Shown one piece after another: positions 1-9,759 of a stretch of 64,000 nucleotides of DNA. Positions within the stretch are counted from its first letter, which is position 1, and each line of letters starts with the position of its first letter. The stretch is taken from positions 310,001-374,000 of the forward strand of contig JANHCV010000017.1 in the NCBI GenBank assembly GCA_025594325.1. The letters run 5' to 3'. The position numbers and the translations under genes are program-made. Under the pieces are notes generated by a model, which made no database searches, was not told the origin of the DNA, and saw nothing but the letters and a program-made list of their open reading frames with translations. Source of the stretch: Blastocladiella emersonii ATCC 22665. Taxonomy: Eukaryota; Blastocladiomycota; Blastocladiomycetes; Blastocladiales; Blastocladiaceae.

Positions 1-1104
1 ACAGTATCGAACGAACAAGATATCTTACCATGGAAATATAGTTAACCAGCCACGCGGACAATTGTCATGGTACTCAATCGAGACCACATTCAAGTCTTTG
101 CTCTCCCGCATGTCAAGCTGGTTGAAGGCCCATTAATCACAGTATCGACCCAACAAGATATTTGACCATGGAAACATAGTAAACCAGCCACGCGGATAAT
201 TGTCATGGTACTCAATCAAAACCATATTCATATTTTTGCTTCCCCGTATGTCAAGCTGGTTGAAGACCCATAACTCACAGTATCGACCCAACAAGATATT
301 TGACCATGGAAACATAGTAAACCAGCCACGCGGATAATTGTCATGGTACTCAATCAAAACCATATTCATATTTTTGCTTCCCCGCATGTCAAGCTGGTTG
401 AAGACCCATAAATCACAGTATCGAACCAACAAAATATCTGACCATGGAAATATAGTTAACCAGCCACGCGGACAATTGTCATGGTACTCAATCGAAACCA
501 CATTCAAGTCTTTGCTCTCCCGCATGTCAAGCTGGTTGAAGGCCCATTAATCACAGTATCGACCCAACAAGATATTTGACCATGGAAACATAGTAAACCA
601 GCCACGCGGATAATTGTCATGGTACTCAATCAAAACCATATTCAAGTCTTTGCTTTCCCGCACGTCCAGCTGGTTGAAGGCCCATAAATCACAGTATCGA
701 CCCAACAAAGTATCTGACAACCGAAATATAGCAGACAATCCACGCAGACAATTGTCATGCCACCTAATCAAAACCATATTCAAGTCTTTGCTTTCCCACA
801 TGTCAAGCTGGTTGAAGGCCCATAAATCACAGTATCGAACCAACGAAATATCTGACCATGGAAATATAGTAAAGCAGCCACGCAGATAATTGTCATGGTA
901 CTTAATCAAAACCATATTCATATTTTTGCTTCCCCGCATGTCAAGCTGGTTGAAGGCCCATAAATCACAGTATCGAACGAACAAGATATCTTACCATGGA
1001 AATATAGTTAACCAGCCACGCAAATGATTGTCATGCCACTTAATCAAAACCATACTCAAATGGTCGATTACCCTCACGTCCAAGCGGCCAAGGACCCAAA
1101 CCGC
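1..1104 (+). repeat. Block of 138-bp monomers, tail of unit U0
   Basis: Eight 138-bp monomers start at 1, 139, 277, 415, 553, 691, 829 and 967, with no spacer between them. The stretch matches 3070-4173 in U1, at an offset of exactly 3,069 bp. U0 was therefore probably also a ten-monomer unit, with its first two monomers outside the window. A hand count of one typical monomer (3622-3759) gives 60 G+C of 138, visibly less G+C-rich than the core. The last monomer (967-1104) keeps a standard first half, but its second half has diverged and runs into the core. Confidence 0.95.
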
Positions 1105-1555
1105 CAGATACCCAAATCTACGACCACGTTGCGCACACTCCACTAGCCAACTCTTCGATCCCCTAATTATGGAGCCCGTCGTCAAAGTCCACGGTCCAAT
1201 CAACGAGGTAAACAGCGAACTTGTCAAACTGCCAACCTGCCAACCAAACACCCACGCCGCTTCTCAAGCCACGGTGGGCCCGCGCATTTGCGTTGCCGTC
1301 CCAGCCAACGAAGGAATGACTGATGAGCCCTGGTAGCCTGCTAGACTGACAGCCTGACAGCGCCCGCTCAGTTGCTATTATCTATCTCGTAGGTAGTCTG
1401 GGAGGAGTTCGTTAGTCGATACGCGACCAGTCTCCTCCTGGCTGCCCGCTCTGCTGCCATCTCCAAGGCCCGCATGAAGATGGGCCAGGGAGGTTTACGA
1501 GCATTTCCTATCTCTCCTCTCTCCGTGTGAAACCATTCACCCGCGGACGGATGCG

Positions 1556-1646
1556 CACCACGCACCGTGCACCGCGCACCGCGCACCGCGCACCGCGCAC
1601 CGTGCACCGCGCACCGCGCACCGCGCACAGCGCACCGCGGACAGCG
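1556..1646 (+). repeat. 7-bp minisatellite (CACCGCG type), reference copy
   Basis: Thirteen 7-bp copies: mostly CACCGCG, with CACCACG first, CACCGTG twice, one CACAGCG and a final GACAGCG. The tract starts 589 bases into every unit. Units U7-U12, U14, U15, U17, U20 and U23 have fifteen copies because a CACCGCG-GACAGCG pair is duplicated. Three 7-mers make seven codons, which gives the frames here a histidine/arginine/alanine-repeat or cysteine/arginine-repeat look that has no coding meaning. Confidence 0.95.
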
Positions 1647-1904
1647 CCCGATGCACCACACGCTGCGCACACGGCGCCAACGGCCACGCTGGTGTCACGC
1701 ACACACACTCGCATGAACGGCAAGCAGGCAAGGCTTCCTCAACTCAACCATGATCCATCGTCCATGTCTGCTCGCTCCAACGGGTGCGCCTGCCTACCCT
1801 CCCAGTGCCATCGATTGATTGATTCATGTCCAGTGCTGCCCATGCTTTCATGGCCGCGGGGTCCGTCAGAACGCCTTGCAATGCGTGCGCCTGCATGCAC
1901 CTGC

Positions 1905-1954
1905 ACTGCAGAGCGCTGCAGAGGGCTGCACAGCGCTGCGGAGGGCTGCAGAGG
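1905..1954 (+). repeat. 10-bp minisatellite (GCTGCAGAGG type), reference copy
   Basis: Five 10-bp copies: a diverged first copy, then GCTGCAGAGG, GCTGCACAGC, GCTGCGGAGG and GCTGCAGAGG. The tract starts 938 bases into the unit (952 in units with the 14-bp expansion). U14-U18 and U21 have seven copies because the middle pair (GCTGCACAGC GCTGCGGAGG) is duplicated. Confidence 0.93.
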
Positions 1955-2129
1955 GCTAAGGCGGCAGGGCTTCTCCTCCTGCAGGGGACAGTACCAAGGC
2001 CAAGGAGTGCTAGTGACTACTAACGGAATGGTGATTGGCCCCCTTCACACGCTCCTGGCAGGACTGCGTGTGGGCGTGCGGGCGTTTGTGCGTGCGTGCC
2101 TTGATTCGTCCACCATCATACGCGCAAAG

Positions 2130-2206
2130 TGACCAAGTGACCAAGTGACCAAGTGACCAAGGTGACCAAGGTGACCAAGGTGACCAAGGTGACCAAGGTG
2201 ACCAAG
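2130..2206 (+). repeat. 8/9-bp minisatellite TGACCAAG(G), reference copy
   Basis: Nine copies in the order three 8-mers (TGACCAAG), five 9-mers (TGACCAAGG) and one 8-mer. The extra G makes GGTGACC palindromes at the 9-mer joints. U16 and U18-U23 have five leading 8-mers (+16). U13 has only three 9-mers (-18). The 8-mer and 9-mer sub-tracts therefore change length independently. Confidence 0.95.
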
Positions 2207-2552
2207 TGACACACAAGCACCAAGCTAGGGTGGCCGGGCGGCCATGGAACGTACTGCATGGGAACCATTACCGTGGACTGGCCGCGGCCATTTATCGCAG
2301 CACAGCCCTGCCTGGCTCAGGACGCGGCGGGCGTGGGAGGCAGGCAGGGTAGATCGGTAGCAGCAGCAGGACCTGGCTAGCTGGCTGTCAAACAACACAA
2401 GTGAAGGGGTGCGTGAGGGAGGGTGTGTTGAATGAATGGATGGGTGGATGCAGGCAGAGAGAGACCTTCATACGTGTCGTGGGTGATGAGGATTGGTTGG
2501 CCACCATCCACCAACGCCATGGCATGGCTGCGGGTGTCGCTGCGTGCGCCTT

Positions 2553-2605
2553 GGCGGGTGGTGTTGGTGGGTGGGTGGTCTTGGTGGGTGCTGTGGTGGT
2601 AGTGG
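2553..2605 (+). other. G/T-rich tract, possible G-quadruplex
   Basis: A G/T-rich stretch with four GGG runs at 2556, 2569, 2573 and 2586 and many GG runs between and after them. A three-tier quadruplex would need two loops of about ten bases, so it is possible but weak; two-tier forms are easier. The tract appears in every core. Folding is an inference. Confidence 0.4.
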
Positions 2606-2793
2606 AGCTAGAGTGGTGCCGTGGGGCTCTTGGGGTCCCCTTTCCTTCCTGTCTGGCCTAGGTGGGTCGGCGGACGCAGCGCGCATGCGGGCAAGGTAAC
2701 AACATTGCTCACGCAATGGATCATGTATTTTATGGCAAGTAGTCTGCGAAGCAGAGACGGGGATGTCCGGCCCAATCGGACCCTCCACGGATC

Positions 2794-4173
2794 ACAATAT
2801 GCACGCAATGAATTGACTGATGATAGGGATGTACCAAACCAGCCACGTAGACAATTGTCGTGGTTGTCGAACAAAACCATATTCAAATCTTTGGCAACGC
2901 GCCTGTCCAGCTAGCCAGGGACCCATGAATCACAGTATCGACCCAACAAGATATTAGACCATGGTAATATAGTAAACCAACCTCGTACATAATTGTCATG
3001 GTACTCAAACAAAACCATATTCAAGTCTTTGCTTTCCCGCATATCCAGCTGGCCAGGGACCCATAAATCACAGTATCGAACGAACAAGATATCTTACCAT
3101 GGAAATATAGTTAACCAGCCACGCGGACAATTGTCATGGTACTCAATCGAGACCACATTCAAGTCTTTGCTCTCCCGCATGTCAAGCTGGTTGAAGGCCC
3201 ATTAATCACAGTATCGACCCAACAAGATATTTGACCATGGAAACATAGTAAACCAGCCACGCGGATAATTGTCATGGTACTCAATCAAAACCATATTCAT
3301 ATTTTTGCTTCCCCGTATGTCAAGCTGGTTGAAGACCCATAACTCACAGTATCGACCCAACAAGATATTTGACCATGGAAACATAGTAAACCAGCCACGC
3401 GGATAATTGTCATGGTACTCAATCAAAACCATATTCATATTTTTGCTTCCCCGCATGTCAAGCTGGTTGAAGACCCATAAATCACAGTATCGAACCAACA
3501 AAATATCTGACCATGGAAATATAGTTAACCAGCCACGCGGACAATTGTCATGGTACTCAATCGAAACCACATTCAAGTCTTTGCTCTCCCGCATGTCAAG
3601 CTGGTTGAAGGCCCATTAATCACAGTATCGACCCAACAAGATATTTGACCATGGAAACATAGTAAACCAGCCACGCGGATAATTGTCATGGTACTCAATC
3701 AAAACCATATTCAAGTCTTTGCTTTCCCGCACGTCCAGCTGGTTGAAGGCCCATAAATCACAGTATCGACCCAACAAAGTATCTGACAACCGAAATATAG
3801 CAGACAATCCACGCAGACAATTGTCATGCCACCTAATCAAAACCATATTCAAGTCTTTGCTTTCCCACATGTCAAGCTGGTTGAAGGCCCATAAATCACA
3901 GTATCGAACCAACGAAATATCTGACCATGGAAATATAGTAAAGCAGCCACGCAGATAATTGTCATGGTACTTAATCAAAACCATATTCATATTTTTGCTT
4001 CCCCGCATGTCAAGCTGGTTGAAGGCCCATAAATCACAGTATCGAACGAACAAGATATCTTACCATGGAAATATAGTTAACCAGCCACGCAAATGATTGT
4101 CATGCCACTTAATCAAAACCATACTCAAATGGTCGATTACCCTCACGTCCAAGCGGCCAAGGACCCAAACCGC
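2794..4173 (+). repeat. Ten-monomer block of 138-bp satellite, reference block
   Basis: Ten contiguous 138-bp monomers start at 2794, 2932, 3070, 3208, 3346, 3484, 3622, 3760, 3898 and 4036. The first (entry) and last (exit) are the most diverged. The second also has its own variants, such as GATATTAGACC and CAACCTCGTAC. The interior monomers differ from each other at a limited set of sites, mostly transitions. Because 138 is 46 codons, frames can stay open through several monomers on either strand, but the peptides show no sign of selection. No known satellite family is recognised. Confidence 0.95.
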
Positions 4174-6690
4174 CAGATACCCAAATCTACGACCACGTTG
4201 CGCACACTCCACTAGCCAACTCTTCGATCCCCTAATTATGGAGCCCGTCGTCAAAGTCCACGGTCCAATCAACGAGGTAAACAGCGAACTTGTCAAACTG
4301 CCAACCTGCCAACCAAACACCCACGCCGCTTCTCAAGCCACGGTGGGCCCGCGCATTTGCGTTGCCGTCCCAGCCAACGAAGGAATGACTGATGAGCCCT
4401 GGTAGCCTGCTAGACTGACAGCCTGACAGCGCCCGCTCAGTTGCTATTATCTATCTCGTAGGTAGTCTGGGAGGAGTTCGTTAGTCGATACGCGACCAGT
4501 CTCCTCCTGGCTGCCCGCTCTGCTGCCATCTCCAAGGCCCGCATGAAGATGGGCCAGGGAGGTTTACGAGCATTTCCTATCTCTCCTCTCTCCGTGTGAA
4601 ACCATTCACCCGCGGACGGATGCGCACCACGCACCGTGCACCGCGCACCGCGCACCGCGCACCGCGCACCGTGCACCGCGCACCGCGCACCGCGCACAGC
4701 GCACCGCGGACAGCGCCCGATGCACCACACGCTGCGCACACGGCGCCAACGGCCACGCTGGTGTCACGCACACACACTCGCATGAACGGCAAGCAGGCAA
4801 GGCTTCCTCAACTCAACCATGATCCATCGTCCATGTCTGCTCGCTCCAACGGGTGCGCCTGCCTACCCTCCCAGTGCCATCGATTGATTGATTCATGTCC
4901 AGTGCTGCCCATGCTTTCATGGCCGCGGGGTCCGTCAGAACGCCTTGCAATGCGTGCGCCTGCATGCACCTGCACTGCAGAGCGCTGCAGAGGGCTGCAC
5001 AGCGCTGCGGAGGGCTGCAGAGGGCTAAGGCGGCAGGGCTTCTCCTCCTGCAGGGGACAGTACCAAGGCCAAGGAGTGCTAGTGACTACTAACGGAATGG
5101 TGATTGGCCCCCTTCACACGCTCCTGGCAGGACTGCGTGTGGGCGTGCGGGCGTTTGTGCGTGCGTGCCTTGATTCGTCCACCATCATACGCGCAAAGTG
5201 ACCAAGTGACCAAGTGACCAAGTGACCAAGGTGACCAAGGTGACCAAGGTGACCAAGGTGACCAAGGTGACCAAGTGACACACAAGCACCAAGCTAGGGT
5301 GGCCGGGCGGCCATGGAACGTACTGCATGGGAACCATTACCGTGGACTGGCCGCGGCCATTTATCGCAGCACAGCCCTGCCTGGCTCAGGACGCGGCGGG
5401 CGTGGGAGGCAGGCAGGGTAGATCGGTAGCAGCAGCAGGACCTGGCTAGCTGGCTGTCAAACAACACAAGTGAAGGGGTGCGTGAGGGAGGGTGTGTTGA
5501 ATGAATGGATGGGTGGATGCAGGCAGAGAGAGACCTTCATACGTGTCGTGGGTGATGAGGATTGGTTGGCCACCATCCACCAACGCCATGGCATGGCTGC
5601 GGGTGTCGCTGCGTGCGCCTTGGCGGGTGGTGTTGGTGGGTGGGTGGTCTTGGTGGGTGCTGTGGTGGTAGTGGAGCTAGAGTGGTGCCGTGGGGCTCTT
5701 GGGGTCCCCTTTCCTTCCTGTCTGGCCTAGGTGGGTCGGCGGACGCAGCGCGCATGCGGGCAAGGTAACAACATTGCTCACGCAATGGATCATGTATTTT
5801 ATGGCAAGTAGTCTGCGAAGCAGAGACGGGGATGTCCGGCCCAATCGGACCCTCCACGGATCACAATATGCACGCAATGAATTGACTGATGATAGGGATG
5901 TACCAAACCAGCCACGCGGACAATTGTCATGGTACTCAATCGAGACCACATTCAAGTCTTTGCTCTCCCGCATGTCAAGCTGGTTGAAGGCCCATTAATC
6001 ACAGTATCGACCCAACAAGATATTTGACCATGGAAACATAGTAAACCAGCCACGCGGATAATTGTCATGGTACTCAATCAAAACCATATTCATATTTTTG
6101 CTTCCCCGCATGTCAAGCTGGTTGAAGACCCATAAATCACAGTATCGAACCAACAAAATATCTGACCATGGAAATATAGTTAACCAGCCACGCGGACAAT
6201 TGTCATGGTACTCAATCGAAACCACATTCAAGTCTTTGCTCTCCCGCATGTCAAGCTGGTTGAAGGCCCATAAATCACAGTATCGACCCAACAAGATATT
6301 TGACCATGGAAACATAGTAAACCAGCCACGCGGACAATTGTCATGGTACTCAATCGAAACCATATTCAAGTCTTTGCTTTCCCGCACGTCCAGCTGGTTG
6401 AAGGCCCATAAATCACAGTATCGACCCAACAAAGTATCTGACAACCGAAATATAGCAGACAATCCACGCAGACAATTGTCATGCCACCTAATCAAAACCA
6501 TATTCAAGTCTTTGCTTTCCCACATGTCAAGCTGGTTGAAGGCCCATAAATCACAGTATCGAACCAACGAAATATCTGACCATGGAAATATAGTAAAGCA
6601 GCCACGCAGATAATTGTCATGGTACTTAATCAAAACCATATTCATATTTTTGCTTCCCCGCATGTCAAGCTGGTTGAAGGCCCATAAATC
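4036..6690 (+). repeat. Macrosatellite unit U2 (2,655 bp)
   Basis: Base core with A at the A/G site. The block is 5863-6828, seven monomers. The entry monomer is the fused short type: its first half is the normal entry sequence, but after the shared AACCAGCCACG it continues as monomer 3, so two monomers (276 bp) are missing. Several monomers here carry ATAAATC rather than ATTAATC at the joint, which removes in-frame stops and gives the longest satellite reading frame in the window (minus strand 5995-6708). This is a chance effect of the 138-bp period. Confidence 0.94.
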
Positions 6691-9600
6691 ACAGTATCGA
6701 ACGAACAAGATATCTTACCATGGAAATATAGTTAACCAGCCACGCAAATGATTGTCATGCCACTTAATCAAAACCATACTCAAATGGTCGATTACCCTCA
6801 CGTCCAAGCGGCCAAGGACCCAAACCGCCAGATACCCAAATCTACGACCACGTTGCGCACACTCCACTAGCCAACTCTTCGATCCCCTAATTATGGAGCC
6901 CGTCGTCAAAGTCCACGGTCCAATCAACGAGGTAAACAGCGAACTTGTCAAACTGCCAACCTGCCAACCAAACACCCACGCCGCTTCTCAAGCCACGGTG
7001 GGCCCGCGCATTTGCGTTGCCGTCCCAGCCAACGAAGGAATGACTGATGAGCCCTGGTAGCCTGCTAGACTGACAGCCTGACAGCGCCCGCTCAGTTGCT
7101 ATTATCTATCTCGTAGGTAGTCTGGGAGGAGTTCGTTAGTCGATACGCGACCAGTCTCCTCCTGGCTGCCCGCTCTGCTGCCATCTCCAAGGCCCGCATG
7201 AAGATGGGCCAGGGAGGTTTACGAGCATTTCCTATCTCTCCTCTCTCCGTGTGAAACCATTCACCCGCGGACGGATGCGCACCACGCACCGTGCACCGCG
7301 CACCGCGCACCGCGCACCGCGCACCGTGCACCGCGCACCGCGCACCGCGCACAGCGCACCGCGGACAGCGCCCGATGCACCACACGCTGCGCACACGGCG
7401 CCAACGGCCACGCTGGTGTCACGCACACACACTCGCATGAACGGCAAGCAGGCAAGGCTTCCTCAACTCAACCATGATCCATCGTCCATGTCTGCTCGCT
7501 CCAACGGGTGCGCCTGCCTACCCTCCCAGTGCCATCGATTGATTGATTCATGTCCAGTGCTGCCCATGCTTTCATGGCCGCGGGGTCCGTCAGAACGCCT
7601 TGCAATGCGTGCGCCTGCATGCACCTGCACTGCAGAGCGCTGCAGAGGGCTGCACAGCGCTGCGGAGGGCTGCAGAGGGCTAAGGCGGCAGGGCTTCTCC
7701 TCCTGCAGGGGACAGTACCAAGGCCAAGGAGTGCTAGTGACTACTAACGGAATGGTGATTGGCCCCCTTCACACGCTCCTGGCAGGACTGCGTGTGGGCG
7801 TGCGGGCGTTTGTGCGTGCGTGCCTTGATTCGTCCACCATCATACGCGCAAAGTGACCAAGTGACCAAGTGACCAAGTGACCAAGGTGACCAAGGTGACC
7901 AAGGTGACCAAGGTGACCAAGGTGACCAAGTGACACACAAGCACCAAGCTAGGGTGGCCGGGCGGCCATGGAACGTACTGCATGGGAACCATTACCGTGG
8001 ACTGGCCGCGGCCATTTATCGCAGCACAGCCCTGCCTGGCTCAGGACGCGGCGGGCGTGGGAGGCAGGCAGGGTAGATCGGTAGCAGCAGCAGGACCTGG
8101 CTAGCTGGCTGTCAAACAACACAAGTGAAGGGGTGCGTGAGGGAGGGTGTGTTGAATGAATGGATGGGTGGATGCAGGCAGAGAGAGACCTTCATACGTG
8201 TCGTGGGTGATGAGGATTGGTTGGCCACCATCCACCAACGCCATGGCATGGCTGCGGGTGTCGCTGCGTGCGCCTTGGCGGGTGGTGTTGGTGGGTGGGT
8301 GGTCTTGGTGGGTGCTGTGGTGGTAGTGGAGCTAGAGTGGTGCCGTGGGGCTCTTGGGGTCCCCTTTCCTTCCTGTCTGGCCTAGGTGGGTCGGCGGACG
8401 CAGCGCGCATGCGGGCAAGGTAACAACATTGCTCACGCAATGGATCATGTATTTTATGGCAAGTAGTCTGCGAAGCAGAGACGGGGATGTCCGGCCCAAT
8501 CGGACCCTCCACGGATCACAATATGCACGCAATGAATTGACTGATGATAGGGATGTACCAAACCAGCCACGTAGACAATTGTCGTGGTTGTCGAACAAAA
8601 CCATATTCAAATCTTTGGCAACGCGCCTGTCCAGCTAGCCAGGGACCCATGAATCACAGTATCGACCCAACAAGATATTAGACCATGGTAATATAGTAAA
8701 CCAACCTCGTACATAATTGTCATGGTACTCAAACAAAACCATATTCAAGTCTTTGCTTTCCCGCATATCCAGCTGGCCAGGGACCCATAAATCACAGTAT
8801 CGAACGAACAAGATATCTTACCATGGAAATATAGTTAACCAGCCACGCGGACAATTGTCATGGTACTCAATCGAGACCACATTCAAGTCTTTGCTCTCCC
8901 GCATGTCAAGCTGGTTGAAGGCCCATTAATCACAGTATCGACCCAACAAGATATTTGACCATGGAAACATAGTAAACCAGCCACGCGGATAATTGTCATG
9001 GTACTCAATCAAAACCATATTCATATTTTTGCTTCCCCGTATGTCAAGCTGGTTGAAGACCCATAACTCACAGTATCGACCCAACAAGATATTTGACCAT
9101 GGAAACATAGTAAACCAGCCACGCGGATAATTGTCATGGTACTCAATCAAAACCATATTCATATTTTTGCTTCCCCGCATGTCAAGCTGGTTGAAGACCC
9201 ATAAATCACAGTATCGAACCAACAAAATATCTGACCATGGAAATATAGTTAACCAGCCACGCGGACAATTGTCATGGTACTCAATCGAAACCACATTCAA
9301 GTCTTTGCTCTCCCGCATGTCAAGCTGGTTGAAGGCCCATTAATCACAGTATCGACCCAACAAGATATTTGACCATGGAAACATAGTAAACCAGCCACGC
9401 GGATAATTGTCATGGTACTCAATCAAAACCATATTCAAGTCTTTGCTTTCCCGCACGTCCAGCTGGTTGAAGGCCCATAAATCACAGTATCGACCCAACA
9501 AAGTATCTGACAACCGAAATATAGCAGACAATCCACGCAGACAATTGTCATGCCACCTAATCAAAACCATATTCAAGTCTTTGCTTTCCCACATGTCAAG

Positions 9601-9759
9601 CTGGTTGAAGGCCCATAAATCACAGTATCGAACCAACGAAATATCTGACCATGGAAATATAGTAAAGCAGCCACGCAGATAATTGTCATGGTACTTAATC
9701 AAAACCATATTCATATTTTTGCTTCCCCGCATGTCAAGCTGGTTGAAGGCCCATAAATC
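6691..9759 (+). repeat. Macrosatellite unit U3 (3,069 bp)
   Basis: Base core with A at the A/G site. The block is 8518-9897, ten monomers with the intact long entry. It has the same length, core haplotype and block type as U1 and is visually the same sequence. Confidence 0.94.

Larger units (their letters stand above)
1105..2793 (+). other. Reference core of the macrosatellite unit, no gene recognised
   Basis: This 1,689-bp segment occurs once per unit and is almost identical in all 23 copies. In order it holds: a moderately G+C-rich stretch (1105-1500); a pyrimidine-rich stretch around 1505-1525; the 7-bp minisatellite (1556-1646); a stretch with a short ATTG run near 1811-1822; the 10-bp minisatellite (1905-1954); the 8/9-bp minisatellite (2130-2206); a G+C-rich stretch (2207-2470); a G/T-rich tract (2553-2605); and a junction (2606-2793) leading into the monomers. 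Open frames cross it on both strands, but none looks like a protein. The indels that distinguish units (14, 20 and 16 bp) are not multiples of three, so they break those frames between otherwise identical copies. I read the core as non-coding, though a non-coding transcript cannot be excluded. Confidence 0.85.
967..4035 (+). repeat. Macrosatellite unit U1 (3,069 bp, reference unit)
   Basis: Core 1105-2793 in base form, with none of the 14, 20 or 16 expansions and A at the A/G site (2470). The monomer block is 2794-4173, ten monomers. The entry monomer (2794) is the intact long type, followed by the second diverged monomer (2932). The block ends with the exit monomer at 4036. U1 is used as the coordinate reference for the core tracts. 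Confidence 0.95.

Noticed and set aside
1-966. CRISPR-like regular repeats
   Set aside because: The 138-bp monomers abut with no unique spacers, are far longer than CRISPR repeats, and there are no cas genes.
1105-1140. A further, decayed monomer continuing into the core (AAACCGCCAGATACCC against AAATCACAGTATCGACCC)
   Set aside because: The resemblance is short and needs gaps. It may be real ancient homology, but I cannot separate it from chance by eye.
991-1251. Minus-strand open frame of 86 codons, identical in all 23 cores
   Set aside because: Its constancy only mirrors the constancy of the core. It runs into diverged monomer sequence and stops at a TAA made by CTTACCATGG. No domain is recognised, and there is no start or promoter evidence.
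1380-1430. CENP-B box or telomere-type repeat that would place the array at a centromere or telomere
   Set aside because: No match to the CENP-B box was seen, and no TTAGGG-type run anywhere. The location stays unknown.
1527-2132. Plus-strand open frame of 201 codons through the 7-bp minisatellite, in many units
   Set aside because: It opens with GTG, not ATG, and its first part is a translation of the 7-mer tract. The +14 and +20 forms shift its frame in at least half of the units while the surrounding bases stay the same, so there is no coding constraint.
2130-2206. TGACCAAGG tract as an array of nuclear-receptor-type binding sites
   Set aside because: The joints read AAGGTGACC, not AAGGTCA, and a simple repeat explains the pattern. 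With no host known, a regulatory call cannot be supported.
967-4035. Ribosomal DNA repeat or its intergenic spacer
   Set aside because: The unit size is plausible for a spacer, but I saw no 18S, 5.8S, 28S or 5S-like sequence in any of the 22 complete units.
967-4035. Transposable element as the amplified unit
   Set aside because: No terminal inverted or long terminal repeats, no target-site duplications and no transposase or reverse transcriptase frame. The copies are strictly tandem.
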